The notes beneath the pieces were generated by a model. That model was given only the letters and a program-made list of their open reading frames with translations. It was not told where the DNA came from and did no database searches. A program made the translations under genes and the position numbers. From AV80 sp035536995 (GTDB lineage: Bacteria; Verrucomicrobiota; Verrucomicrobiia; Chthoniobacterales; UBA10450), in the NCBI GenBank assembly GCA_035536995.1, contig DATLNB010000059.1, forward strand, positions 25,870 through 89,869: a stretch of 64,000 nt of DNA. Direction: 5' to 3'. Below, piece after piece: positions 1 through 8,261 of this stretch; the first letter of the stretch is position 1; each line of letters begins with the position of its first letter.

Positions 1-88
1 CCGGCGGGCCGGCTTGCCTCGACGGCGTTGCGCCGACTGTAAGAGTTAACGCCAAAACCGAAGCCGCCCGACCAAGAATCTTTTTCAT
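1..88 (-). CDS. N-terminus of an exported protein, cut by the window edge
   Basis: Reading leftward from an ATG at 88, the first 29 codons give a classic secretion signal: MKKILGR followed by a hydrophobic stretch (AASVLALTLTVGA). The rest lies outside the window, so no function can be given. No strong Shine-Dalgarno sequence is visible. The gene would be divergent from the acetyltransferase at 280. Confidence 0.4.
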   Translation of the reverse strand, partial: MKKILGRAASVLALTLTVGATPSRQAGPP

Positions 89-145
89 ACGCGCAAAATT
101 GTTTCGTAAAATTTGCCCGCTTCGCGTCGGCGTCGGCGACGCCAA

Positions 146-169
146 AAAAGTAACGGCCTCGTTACTTTT
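146..169. terminator. A/T-rich hairpin, possible terminator
   Basis: AAAAGTAAC and GTTACTTTT form a perfect 9-bp stem around a GGCCTC loop, preceded by further A residues and followed by TTGTTACTTT. It resembles a weak intrinsic terminator or a leader hairpin in the region between two divergent genes. A divergent position is unusual for a terminator, so a regulatory inverted repeat is equally possible. Confidence 0.3.
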
Positions 170-279
170 GTTACTTTCGTAGGTCTCGTGCTTTCTTATC
201 TCAGTCGAACTGATTTAAAGGCGCAGGTGTCCGCTAACTCTGCTTGCCCCTTCCTGTCTGGTAAGTCCTAATTCCTACC

Positions 280-1119
280 TTGAATCTCGAATTCCCATCG
301 ATGCTCGACTATGGGCTTGAGCGTTCGGCCGACGTGCTGGCGCGCGCGTTCGACGATTATTTCGTCCGCATCCCTTTCACGATCACGCTCCTGCTGAACT
401 CATCTCGGGCGGATAGCGTCGATCTCACCCTGAGCCGTGTCTTCGTTCGCGACGGCACAGCCGTTGGCGCGGCGCTCATCGCCCGGCGCGGTTGGACCTG
501 TCGCCTGGCGGGCATGGGAATCATCCCCGAAGCCCGTCGCACTGGGGTCGGCCGCGCGGCGGTGATCGCTCTGCTCGATGAAGCGCAATCTCGAGGCGAC
601 CACACCATGCTCCTCGAAGTCATCGAACAAAACACTGCTGCCGTTGAGCTCTATCGCGCCTGCGGATTTGAAACGATCCGCCGGCTCGTCGGCTTCGCCG
701 GAAAAGCTCCGGAAATCTCCGAGGCACACGATGACCTGATCGAAGTCGACCTTCGTGAAGTGGCCGGCGCCGTTACGCGTTATGCGCCGCGCGATTTCCC
801 GTGGCAAATTTCTGGCGAAACAATCGCGCAGCTTACGCCGCCCGCCGTGGGCTACCGTCGCCGCGACGCCTGGATCGCCATCACCGATCCTGCTCAGCCC
901 GTAGTCACGGTTCGGGCTCTGGTAGCGCGAGACGCGATCGAGCCGGCCGAACTGTTGCGCAGCGTGATCGCGAAACATCCCGGCAAAGACGAATGGCGTT
1001 TCAATCCAATCTGGCCGGAGGAATTCGCCGGCTTCATCGTCCAGGTAGGCTTGCCGCGAACGGCGCTGAGTCAGTGGCAGATGCGTCGAAGTCTCCAAGT
1101 TTCGCAGAAGAGTCTGTAG
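280..1119 (+). CDS. GNAT family N-acetyltransferase
   Basis: Transfers an acetyl group from acetyl-CoA to an unidentified small molecule or protein. The acetyl-CoA pyrophosphate-binding loop is visible as R-R-T-G-V-G-R-A around residues 86-93. It is followed by the typical VIEQNTAAVELYRACGF motif of the RimI-like GNAT core, which ends near residue 140. The remaining half of this 279-residue protein has no recognised domain and could be a second degenerate GNAT fold. The TTG start at 280 gives MNLEFPSMLD; an ATG at 301 is a good alternative. The gene precedes the uracil-DNA glycosylase by 47 bp on the same strand, so the two may be co-transcribed. The substrate cannot be told from the sequence. 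Confidence 0.8.
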   Translation: MNLEFPSMLDYGLERSADVLARAFDDYFVRIPFTITLLLNSSRADSVDLTLSRVFVRDGTAVGAALIARRGWTCRLAGMGIIPEARRTGVGRAAVIALLDEAQSRGDHTMLLEVIEQNTAAVELYRACGFETIRRLVGFAGKAPEISEAHDDLIEVDLREVAGAVTRYAPRDFPWQISGETIAQLTPPAVGYRRRDAWIAITDPAQPVVTVRALVARDAIEPAELLRSVIAKHPGKDEWRFNPIWPEEFAGFIVQVGLPRTALSQWQMRRSLQVSQKSL

Positions 1120-1166
1120 CATGGGAGGCGGCCCGCATTTCTGATCACTAATCAATCCCAGATCAC

Positions 1167-1892
1167 ATGTCACTGGCCGCCGATCCCGTGATCACCGCAG
1201 CAGCAGAACTGCGTGATGCGGTTGATCAGCTGCGTTTCGCCCCCCCCGTCAGCCACGTTTACAACCCACTCCGTTACGCGTGGCCCGCCCACGAAATGTA
1301 TTTGCGCCGCTACGGCTCCGGACCGAAGCGCGTTCTGTTTCTCGGAATGAATCCCGGCCCATTCGGCATGGCCCAAACCGGGATCCCGTTCGGCCAGGTC
1401 GCCGCCGTCCGCGATTGGCTTTGCATCTCCGCGAATATCGGTCGTCCGCCCGCCGAACATCCTAAACGCCCAGTCACCGGGTTCGATTGCCACCGCAGCG
1501 AGATCAGCGGCGAACGTCTCTGGGGATTGTTCGCAAAGCGTTTCGGCGCCGCCGCGGAATTTTTCCGCGAGCACATGGTCATCAACTACTGCCCGCTCGC
1601 TTTCCTCGAAGAGAGCGGACGCAATCGAACGCCCGATAAACTGCCGCCTGCCGAACGGGCCGCCCTCTTTGGGGTTTGCGACCGCCATCTCCGCGATGTT
1701 GTCAGCCTTTCAAAACCAGAATGGCTCATCGGCGTCGGCGATTTCGCGGCCAAACGCGCCCGCGAAGTCTTCCCCGATCGATCGCCGCGAATCGGCCAGA
1801 TCCTGCACCCCAGTCCTGCCTGTCCTGCGTCGAACAAAGATTGGCCCAGCACCGTTACCGCCCAACTCCAAAACCTCGGCGTCTGGACCTAG
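1167..1892 (+). CDS. SMUG1-like uracil-DNA glycosylase
   Basis: Removes uracil or oxidised pyrimidines from DNA in base-excision repair. The active-site motif of the SMUG1 branch, GMNPGPFG, lies at residues 60-67, directly followed by the substrate-pocket segment MAQTGIPFG. The second conserved motif, HPSPACP, is at 214-220, followed by the conserved N-K-D-W. The 241-residue length fits bacterial SMUG1 homologues. The ATG at 1167 sits just downstream of the GNAT gene. The family is known in a minority of bacteria, and the presence of both motifs makes an active enzyme likely. Confidence 0.88.
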   Translation: MSLAADPVITAAAELRDAVDQLRFAPPVSHVYNPLRYAWPAHEMYLRRYGSGPKRVLFLGMNPGPFGMAQTGIPFGQVAAVRDWLCISANIGRPPAEHPKRPVTGFDCHRSEISGERLWGLFAKRFGAAAEFFREHMVINYCPLAFLEESGRNRTPDKLPPAERAALFGVCDRHLRDVVSLSKPEWLIGVGDFAAKRAREVFPDRSPRIGQILHPSPACPASNKDWPSTVTAQLQNLGVWT

Positions 1893-1902
1893 CTCCTACT
1901 TC

Positions 1903-2655
1903 CTACTTCTTCTCCTCCTCCTCCCCCACTTCCCCCGATTCGCCTGCCTTGATCACCTCGGCCTTCGTCTTCTCATCCAGCACGCCCACCTTGCAGTATT
2001 CGCCGTCAAAATAAGCCCTCGCCCCGTGGTAATGGCTCGTGTTGGCCCCAATGATCTCCAGCACGGCTCCGCTGCGTTCGATAAAAATCAGGTTCGATTC
2101 CTCGGTCTTCTCTTTGTCCCGTCCCTTGTCGCTGAACCAGCCGAGCGGCGAGTTCCAGCTTGCGACTCCACTTAAAGCGCCCGTGTGAAAGGTCGGGCCG
2201 CGGACGACGTTGATAACAAAGAGCAATCGCTCCTTTTCCTGCACGATCTCGAGGACGCCGCCGAAGCTGTCGCTCCACAATCCGGTTAGCGATTCGTCGT
2301 TATTCTTTACCCGGGCGCGCAGCCAATCCGCGCGCGTTGCGGTCATCTCCGACGCCGTCTCGTAATAGGCCGCGGTCAGCTTTCCTTCCGCTTCGCCGTT
2401 GTCCCGGTTTGCGCCGCGAGCGGCGTCCTCTCGGTACTTCATCCAATCCCGTTGCTTGATCTGGAGGGTCGCGAAGTCCGATTCAGACAACGCTTTCTTC
2501 GCCGCTCCCCAGGCTTCGTTCAGCGCCTTGTCTGCGGTGGTGAACGCAGCCTTTGCTTCGGCTAACGTTTTCGGCTTCTGTTCTTGTGCAAAAACGAGGT
2601 AGGGAAGCGTCAGCGCGACAGCCAGTCCAACTGTCCAAGTCCGAAAAGTGATCAT
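1903..2655 (-). CDS. Secreted LprI-like (DUF1311) protein
   Basis: The first 23 residues are a signal peptide ending in YLVFA before QEQK. Residues about 30-125 match the lysozyme-inhibitor LprI/DUF1311 pattern: an alpha-helical segment with the characteristic ALNEAW, QRDWMKYRE and an ending of AYYETASEMTATRADWLRA. The C-terminal half is a beta-rich segment of unknown role (GLWSDSFGGVLEIVQ onward) with a Glu-rich end. Some family members inhibit lysozyme in the periplasm, but here that is only a family-level guess. It is convergent with the glycosylase gene, with a 10-bp gap that carries a copy of the CTACTTCCTACTTC repeat. Confidence 0.7.
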   Translation of the reverse strand: MITFRTWTVGLAVALTLPYLVFAQEQKPKTLAEAKAAFTTADKALNEAWGAAKKALSESDFATLQIKQRDWMKYREDAARGANRDNGEAEGKLTAAYYETASEMTATRADWLRARVKNNDESLTGLWSDSFGGVLEIVQEKERLLFVINVVRGPTFHTGALSGVASWNSPLGWFSDKGRDKEKTEESNLIFIERSGAVLEIIGANTSHYHGARAYFDGEYCKVGVLDEKTKAEVIKAGESGEVGEEEEKK

Positions 2656-2727
2656 CCAAGCATCCTACACGAAAGCGAGACGGACGTTCAATTCGTGTTG
2701 TGGCTTCCGCGATCCCCAACTTCTACT

Positions 2728-3207
2728 TTAGCCCTTAGCCTTTTTACTTTCTTCCATCCACTTCTTGAATCCGCCTTCGAATAACAGCCGCCACCCTTCC
2801 TCAGTCGCCTTTGTATCTCCGAGGCAACCAAAAGTTGAATCGGTCACTTCCATTGCAGTTGTGGATTTCCCTTTCGCTGAAAATGAAACATTCAGAAGTG
2901 ACGTGGCGGGCCCGCCGAAAGGAGGCGCGATAAATCCCGGCATCGTGATCGAGTTGGGCGCATCCACCGCGATCACGTGATACCAGACAAGGCCGTTCCC
3001 GTTGCCTGAGTCTTCGTAGAGCCGCCCGCCTGGTTTCACTTCAAAGACGATCCGTTGCGGCGATTCCGTTACGTAAAAGTCCTTCGGCCACCAGGAGTGA
3101 ATCTGGGCCGTAAACGCTTTCCAGACCGCTGGCTGCGGCCTCGCGATCTCGAGGCTTAGCCGATGGGTCGCCGCGGTTATCTGTGTTTCAGTTTTCTTCT
3201 TAGCCAT
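2728..3207 (-). CDS. SRPBCC/AHSA1-family lipid- or ligand-binding protein
   Basis: A 159-residue single-domain protein. The pattern is typical of the AHSA1-like SRPBCC (START/Bet v1) fold: an early RPQPAVWKAFT helix, the central FEVKPGGRLYED hairpin followed by W-Y-H-V-I-A-V-D, and a final long helix with WRLLFEGGFKKWME. Such proteins bind hydrophobic ligands or act as stress-related accessory proteins. They often sit beside small regulators, and an AraC-type regulator is encoded just upstream on the same strand. No catalytic residues can be claimed. Confidence 0.72.
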   Translation of the reverse strand: MAKKKTETQITAATHRLSLEIARPQPAVWKAFTAQIHSWWPKDFYVTESPQRIVFEVKPGGRLYEDSGNGNGLVWYHVIAVDAPNSITMPGFIAPPFGGPATSLLNVSFSAKGKSTTAMEVTDSTFGCLGDTKATEEGWRLLFEGGFKKWMEESKKAKG

Positions 3208-3225
3208 AATTTCTGCTCGTTAGCG

Positions 3226-3317
3226 CTGTAGTGGCGGGTGTCCCACCCGCAGATCTCTCGTGCGGGTGTGACACCCGCAGATCTCAGCTCGTGCGGGTGT
3301 CCCACCCGCAGCTACAC
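3226..3317. repeat. Three copies of the GCGGGTGT-N-ACACCCGC palindromic repeat
   Basis: Three hairpin-forming units (GCGGGTGT...ACCCGC) lie head to tail, opened by TGTAGTGGCGGGTGT and closed by GCAGCTACA. This is the family A intergenic repeat, seen many times in the window. The closing TGTAG, read on the minus strand, provides the stop codon of the AraC gene. Confidence 0.85.
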
Positions 3318-3743
3318 CAGAGGGGGCAGCCTCGGGGCCCTCCCATCTTTTGTCGCCGCGCCGGCAATCGCCAGCCCCATCCGAATCGATCGCGGCAACG
3401 TCGCTCCGCGATCTTTCCGAAAAGCCGATGGCGTTATTCCGAACCGCGCCCGAAACGCTCGCGTAAACGTCTCATGACTCTCGAACCCAGCTTCCAGCCC
3501 GACCTCCAGGATTGTGGCGCGCGACGTCAGTAACAGCCACGCTCCGCGATCCAACCGGCGCCGCCGCTGATGTGCCCCTGGCGTCTCCCCCAGCACCTGC
3601 ACCATCAACCGATGAAATTGCCGCCGCGAAAAACAAGCCGCGCGGGCCATCGCCCCTACGGGCCGCGCCGCGAGCGCCGGCCCTGGCCATCTCTGCAGCC
3701 GCTCCAACATCTCATTTTTTCGGCGGCCTGGTCGGGTTTTCAT
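3312..3743 (-). CDS. AraC-type DNA-binding regulator (HTH only)
   Basis: A 143-residue protein made almost wholly of the double helix-turn-helix of the AraC/XylS family. The first HTH is ACFSRRQFHRLMVQVLGE and the second ILEVGLEAGFESHETFTRAF, ending in the conserved RARFGITPSAFRK. There is no ligand-binding domain, as in SoxS/MarA-like or Ada-like short members. The last residues (RLPPLV, stop) are encoded by the edge of the repeat array, so the present C-terminus may be an acquired one. It lies 104 bp upstream of, and is co-directional with, the SRPBCC gene, its most likely neighbour in function. Confidence 0.75.
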   Translation of the reverse strand: MKTRPGRRKNEMLERLQRWPGPALAARPVGAMARAACFSRRQFHRLMVQVLGETPGAHQRRRRLDRGAWLLLTSRATILEVGLEAGFESHETFTRAFRARFGITPSAFRKDRGATLPRSIRMGLAIAGAATKDGRAPRLPPLV

Positions 3744-3750
3744 CCGCGTT

Positions 3751-3780
3751 TCCTACTTCCTAATTCCTACTTCCTACTTT
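3751..3780. repeat. TAGGAAGTAGGAATTAGGA repeat (family C)
   Basis: Tandem TCCTACTTCCTAATTCCTAC units, lying between the AraC gene and the helicase gene. Similar tracts occur near 1892, 8117, 8238, 34915 and 39565, always between genes. Confidence 0.8.
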
Positions 3781-3905
3781 CCACCCCGTCTTGACCTTTC
3801 TTGCCATTCTTCACCGCGGCTTCCCGGGCGATTAAATCGTGAGAACGTGAAACCTTAAAACCGGAGTGGAATTTTCCTCGGCGAACAGGACAATGCGCCC
3901 TCCGC

Positions 3906-5915
3906 ATGGCGCGTTTCCGACTCTTCGATCTCAATGACGCCCAGCGCGACGCGGTCACTACGATCGATGGGCCGCTTCTGATTCTCGCTGGCGCAGGCAC
4001 CGGCAAGACCCGCGTCATCACCGCGCGCGTCGCTTACCTGATCGCGAACGGCGTCGATCCGGGCGCCATTCTCGCAGTTACCTTCACCAACAAGGCCGCG
4101 GCGGAAATGCGGGAACGCCTCGCTCGGATGATCGAGCCCGCCGCCGCCAAGCAGGTCACGATGTCGACTTTTCACGCGCTCTGCCTCCGCATTCTCCGGA
4201 GCGGAATCGATCGGCTTGGCTACAAGAATAACTTCAGCATCTACGATGAGGGCGATCAGCTCGGTCTTATCAAAAAGCTGATCACGCGAACCGCGGCCCG
4301 GGATGAAAAGCTCGATCCCAATGTCGCGAAGGCGTTGATCAGCAAGGCGAAAAACTCGACCATTCAGGACATCTTTGGGGACTCCCTGATCGGCGAGGTC
4401 GCGCGTCGTTATGATGCGGAACTAAAGCGCCTGAACGCGGTCGACTTTGACGATCTGCTTCTGCTCACGGTCCGTCTTCTTCGGGACCACGAGCCGGTCC
4501 GCGCTCGCTGGCGCGCGAAATTCCGGTATCTGATGATCGACGAGTTCCAGGACACCAACCGTCTCCAGCTCGATCTCGTCACGTTGCTGGCTGACGAGCG
4601 GCGCAACGTTGCCGTTGTCGGTGACGACGACCAATCGATCTACGGCTGGCGCGGCGCGGAGGTCGCGAACATCCTCGAGTTCGAACATCATTTCCCGAAC
4701 CCAAAAATCGTCCGGCTCGAGCAGAATTACCGGAGCACCAACGCGATTCTTGGCAGCGCGAATTCGCTGATCAAAAACAATCCGCGCCGCCGTCCGAAGA
4801 AACTCTGGAGCGCAAGCGAGAGTGGCGACAAGGTCCGGCTCATCGCCTGTCCGACCGATCGCGAAGAGGCCCAGTTCATCGCCGAGGAGATTCAGCGCCG
4901 CAATTTCAGTGAGTCGGATGTTTGGGAAAGTTTTGCGGTGCTCTTCCGGATGAACGCGCAATCGCGCCTGCTCGAAGAAAATTTCCGCCGCCTCCAGATC
5001 CCATACCGGATTGTTGGCGGGAAAAGCTTCTTTGACCGGCGCGAAGTAAAAGACGTGCTCGCCTACATGAGCGTGCTCGCCAATCCAAATGACGACGCGA
5101 GCCTGCTCCGGATCATCAACACGCCCGCGCGCGGCATCAGCCCGGCCACGGTCGAGACTGCGCTGGAGTCGAGCGTGAAGCATCGGCGCAGTGTCTGGCA
5201 GGCCCTGCAATCCGATGAAGTGCGCGGCGATTTAAGCGCTAAGACGGCAACCAACGTCGCAAGGTTCGTCCAGCTGGTCGACGATTGCCAAACCTCGCTA
5301 TCTCAGCCGCTGGCTGACGCGCCCGGCTTGATCCGAAAGCTGCTCGATGAAGTCAGTTACGCCGCCGATCTGCGCCGCAACTGCAAGTCGCCCGATGAGG
5401 CTGACATCCGCGCCGGCAACGTGACCGACGTCCTCCGCGACTTCGAGCAATTCACAAGGCGTTCTACCAAAGGGTTACGCGGATTTCTCGATGAAGTTGT
5501 CCTGGACCAGGAACGCGAAGAAGAAAAGGAGGAGGATATCGACAAAAAGCGCGGCGTGACCCTGATCACCATGCACGCTGCCAAAGGCCTGGAATTTCCG
5601 CACGTCTACATCGTGGGCCTGGAGGAAGGAATTCTGCCACACGACCGGTCCAAGACGGAGGGCACCCTGGATGAAGAGCGTCGCCTTCTTTACGTCGGGA
5701 TCACCCGCGCGATGCGGTCGCTTACCCTGACGCTTTGCCGGGCCCGGACAAAGTTTGGCAGCGCTGTTTCCGGTCAGCCCAGCTCGTTCATCAAAGAACT
5801 GGCGCCCGAATTTATCGAAGTAGTAAACCTCCAGAAACTTCTCAGTGCACCGGTCACTGAAACCACCGCTAAAAGCCGATTTGCCCAGATGCGCGCCGCC
5901 ATTCAATCGCCCTGA
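3906..5915 (+). CDS. UvrD/PcrA-type superfamily 1 DNA helicase
   Basis: ATP-driven 3'-5' DNA unwinding in repair and replication restart. Walker A is GAGTGKT at 29-35. Motif II is IDEFQDTN near 215, followed by DDDQSIYGWRGA, then QNYRST. The C-terminal motifs ITMHAAKGLEFPHVYIVGLEEG and EERRLLYVGITRA complete the helicase core. At 669 residues it is slightly shorter than typical UvrD (about 720) because it lacks the long C-terminal tail used in protein contacts. The ATG at 3906 opens MARFRLFDLNDAQRDAV, the usual Q-motif position. It stands alone. UvrD, PcrA and Rep cannot be distinguished with certainty here. Confidence 0.93.
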   Translation: MARFRLFDLNDAQRDAVTTIDGPLLILAGAGTGKTRVITARVAYLIANGVDPGAILAVTFTNKAAAEMRERLARMIEPAAAKQVTMSTFHALCLRILRSGIDRLGYKNNFSIYDEGDQLGLIKKLITRTAARDEKLDPNVAKALISKAKNSTIQDIFGDSLIGEVARRYDAELKRLNAVDFDDLLLLTVRLLRDHEPVRARWRAKFRYLMIDEFQDTNRLQLDLVTLLADERRNVAVVGDDDQSIYGWRGAEVANILEFEHHFPNPKIVRLEQNYRSTNAILGSANSLIKNNPRRRPKKLWSASESGDKVRLIACPTDREEAQFIAEEIQRRNFSESDVWESFAVLFRMNAQSRLLEENFRRLQIPYRIVGGKSFFDRREVKDVLAYMSVLANPNDDASLLRIINTPARGISPATVETALESSVKHRRSVWQALQSDEVRGDLSAKTATNVARFVQLVDDCQTSLSQPLADAPGLIRKLLDEVSYAADLRRNCKSPDEADIRAGNVTDVLRDFEQFTRRSTKGLRGFLDEVVLDQEREEEKEEDIDKKRGVTLITMHAAKGLEFPHVYIVGLEEGILPHDRSKTEGTLDEERRLLYVGITRAMRSLTLTLCRARTKFGSAVSGQPSSFIKELAPEFIEVVNLQKLLSAPVTETTAKSRFAQMRAAIQSP

Positions 5916-5976
5916 GGCGCGTTGGTGAGTCCAGCTCCTCGCGTACTATTTCTGCGAAGCGCCAGTCGCAGCATCT

Positions 5977-6047
5977 TGTAGGGCGTTTCTGTGAAACGCC
6001 AATTGGAGTGAAACGTTGATTCCGGCGTCTGGCACAGACACCCTACA
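5977..6047. repeat. Paired palindromic repeat with TGTAGGG...CCCTACA ends
   Basis: The unit begins TGTAGGGCGTTTC-TGT-GAAACGCC, an 8-bp hairpin, and ends GGCGTCTGGCACAGACACCC followed by TACA. The outer TGTAGGG/CCCTACA ends are inverted, as in a bipartite REP element. It lies just downstream of the helicase gene. Confidence 0.7.
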
Positions 6048-6125
6048 GCGCCGTTCCTGGCCCTTGGACTTCCTCCCCATAGGCTCCGCCTATCGCAGGC
6101 AGAGGGACTAAGTATTACCAAGCGC

Positions 6126-6365
6126 ATGCTGGCTGCTGTTCTGTTACGCATGCAAACATTATCCCTAAGCAGCAATGGTAAGAACGGTCAGCTGCTGGAT
6201 TCGAAGACCTCCATGCGCCTGCGTGCCTTTCGCTTTCTGAGCGAGCGCTTCGTGCAACGTGAGCGGCCAAGCGTCGCCGCCGAGTTTATTCTTTTCGCAC
6301 TGATCGTCATAACCTCCTCATGGTCAATCGTCTCCCTCGCTCACGCGATGCGGTTGAACCTGTGA
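6126..6365 (+). CDS. Possible small membrane protein (doubtful)
   Basis: A 79-codon frame in the 520-bp space between the helicase and the LysR gene. The C-terminal third is a credible single membrane helix (AAEFILFALIVITSSWSIVSL) after an Arg-rich stretch (MRLRAFRFLSERF). An internal ATG at 6150 could also start it. No homologue is recognised and no clear ribosome site is seen. The rest of the 5916-6435 gap holds only the repeat pair and low-information sequence. Confidence 0.25.
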   Translation: MLAAVLLRMQTLSLSSNGKNGQLLDSKTSMRLRAFRFLSERFVQRERPSVAAEFILFALIVITSSWSIVSLAHAMRLNL

Positions 6366-6435
6366 CCGAGACGCTGTAGCCCGTCTTCTGTAGCTGTTGC
6401 CCTGGGGGTGGCGGCGCGGGGATGGAGCTGAAGCG

Positions 6436-7320
6436 TTAAGACTTAAACGCGGCCGCGGCTTCCTCACGGAACGCCGCGGCCGCTTTGCTTTCAGCCCGTA
6501 ACGGGTTCCGCAAGAGGACCAGGTCCCGCGTCGGTACCGGCCGCGCAAATGGCACAGCGAGACAGCCTTTCACGAATTCGGTCTCAGCCATCATCTGGGG
6601 GATCACCGTCACTCCCAGTCCAGCTGCAACCATTCTCGCGATCGTGACCAGTTGGGCCCCGCGCAGGACCAGCTCCGGTTTCAAATGGTTCGCAGCCAGC
6701 AGCTGTCGCACGCTGATCGAGAGCGAATGCTCATCGTGGAGGAGCAGAAACTTCTCATCGGCCAACTCACTCCACTTGATGCTCTTCCGGCGCGCGAGCC
6801 GGTGCTTCTCCGGCACGAGGAGAAGAAGCGACTCGCGGCTAAGGGAGTACCGCGCAAGGTTCGGAGTCTCGTCCGACCCTGAGGCAATCACCAGGTCCAG
6901 CGTTCCGTTCTCGAGGCGCTGCGACAATTTCTCGGTCGTGTCTTCGAAGAGCTCAAACGTCACCTTCGGATAAGCCTGTTGAAACCGTCCGATCAATCGG
7001 GGCAAAATATAAAGCGCGATCGACGGGATCGCCCCGACCGAGAGTCGCCCCGCGACCTGTGCCTCCAATGCCGTCACCGCCTTTGCGCCATCGGCCAGCG
7101 CAGTCAAAATCACTCGCGCGTAAGGCAACAAACATCGGCCGGCTTCTGTCAGGACTACCGACCGCGGCAGTCGATCGAACAATTGCTGGTTCAGTTCTTC
7201 TTCCAGCTTGTGGATCTGCTGGCTGAGCGACGGCTGCGACACATGCTCCCGTTCAGCCGCGTGTGAAAAACTTCCCTCTTCCGCGACCGCGACAAAATAC
7301 CTGAGCTGATGAATCTCCAT
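6436..7320 (-). CDS. LysR-family transcriptional regulator
   Basis: A 294-residue LysR-type regulator. The N-terminal winged HTH (residues 1-60) reads MEIHQLRYFVAVAEEGSFSH with the recognition region VSQPSLSQQIHKLEEEL, then LFDRLPRSVVLTEAGR. The periplasmic-binding-like effector domain follows (residues 90-290), including the common LDLVIASGSD and GLGVTVIPQMM segments. The sequence style is close to the OxyR/CynR group, but no redox cysteine pair is obvious. It lies 61 bp after the racemase gene on the same strand and may regulate it, although LysR regulators more often control divergent genes. Confidence 0.9.
   Translation of the reverse strand: MEIHQLRYFVAVAEEGSFSHAAEREHVSQPSLSQQIHKLEEELNQQLFDRLPRSVVLTEAGRCLLPYARVILTALADGAKAVTALEAQVAGRLSVGAIPSIALYILPRLIGRFQQAYPKVTFELFEDTTEKLSQRLENGTLDLVIASGSDETPNLARYSLSRESLLLLVPEKHRLARRKSIKWSELADEKFLLLHDEHSLSISVRQLLAANHLKPELVLRGAQLVTIARMVAAGLGVTVIPQMMAETEFVKGCLAVPFARPVPTRDLVLLRNPLRAESKAAAAFREEAAAAFKS
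6449..6483. repeat. 11-bp perfect inverted repeat at the 3' end of the LysR gene
   Basis: GCGGCCGCGGC and GCCGCGGCCGC flank a 13-base loop inside the last codons of the LysR gene, where they encode two Ala-rich runs. The very stable stem might act on the messenger end, but no T-run follows it. Confidence 0.5.
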
Positions 7321-7381
7321 CCCTTGTTCGCAAACAGTCCGCTCGGAGCGCCTCTTTGTCTAAGAGTGCCGCCGTCCCTGA

Positions 7382-8089
7382 TCACTTATCGCGTTCTTCG
7401 ACAATAGCCTTCACCGCCGCTTCGACATGAATCAACGTCGTGTCCAGGAACGGCAAACCTTCCGGTTCCGCGCCGCGGAGAAGCAATGGCAGCTCCGTCC
7501 CGGCCAGGATCACACCTTCGACCCCGTCCTGTTCCCGCATGCGGTTGATGCAATCGAGAATCCTCGCGCGGGTTTCCGGCAGGAATTTGTTCTTGAGCAA
7601 CTCACCGATATAAGCGCCGTGGATAAACTCGATTTCCGCTTCGGCCGGCGCGACGAGCGTAAGGCCCGCGCGGGCTAACACCTCCGGATAGAAGCGCCCG
7701 CGCATCGTGAACCCGGTGCCGAGCAACCCGAGCTTGCGAAAGCCGAGGGCCACCGCTCGCTCCCGTGTCGCCTGGACCAGGCTGATCATCGGGATCGCCG
7801 CGCGCCGCTCCACTTCCTCAAACACGATGTGAGGCGTGTTGGCCGCCATCAACGCTATCTCCGCGCCCGCCCGGGCCAGGCGTTCGACCGATTCCGACAC
7901 ATAATCGGCCAGCGCAGCGAGATCGTTCGCATCCAGCATCGCGAGCCCCCGATTGACGTCGATGCTATCGATGATCAAATGGGGCGCGCTCCCGTCCGGG
8001 ACCCGCGCCCGGTATCCATCAAGGATGAACCGGTAATACTCGATCGTCGATTCCGGCCCAATCCCACCGACGATTCCGAGCGTCTTCAC
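7382..8089 (-). CDS. Aspartate/glutamate racemase family protein
   Basis: Cofactor-independent amino-acid racemase of about 235 residues. The start is set at GTG 8089 because KTLGIVGGIGPEST is the conserved beginning of the family; the frame upstream of it is low-complexity repeat and not plausible protein. The first catalytic-cysteine position of the family (MAANTxH, here IALMAANTPHIVFEEV) carries Thr-Pro in place of Cys-N. The second conserved segment (GVILAGTELPLLL) has Thr-Glu where many members have Cys-Thr-Glu. This pattern is common in the aspartate racemase/RacX-like subgroup, so broad-specificity racemisation is likely but not certain. The LysR gene follows it on the same strand. Confidence 0.75.
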   Translation of the reverse strand: MKTLGIVGGIGPESTIEYYRFILDGYRARVPDGSAPHLIIDSIDVNRGLAMLDANDLAALADYVSESVERLARAGAEIALMAANTPHIVFEEVERRAAIPMISLVQATRERAVALGFRKLGLLGTGFTMRGRFYPEVLARAGLTLVAPAEAEIEFIHGAYIGELLKNKFLPETRARILDCINRMREQDGVEGVILAGTELPLLLRGAEPEGLPFLDTTLIHVEAAVKAIVEERDK

Positions 8090-8116
8090 AGGGCAGCAGC
8101 TTACGCTGCAAATTAC

Positions 8117-8140
8117 GAAGTAGGAATTAGGAAGTAGGGA
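8117..8140. repeat. TAGGAATTAGGAAGTAGG repeat (family C)
   Basis: GAAGTAGGAATTAGGAAGTA immediately upstream of the racemase start. A second small tract, TTTCCTACTTCCTACTTG, lies near 8238. The 8090-8261 spacer holds nothing else recognisable. Confidence 0.75.
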
Positions 8141-8261
8141 ACACGCGGTGCATAAATCGGCGTCGGCGGACGGCAAACCCCATGGGGCCAGACCTGCGTC
8201 GGGCGCGGCAGCAGCGCTGCGCCTCCATCGGACGTTCCCGTTTCCTACTTCCTACTTGCCC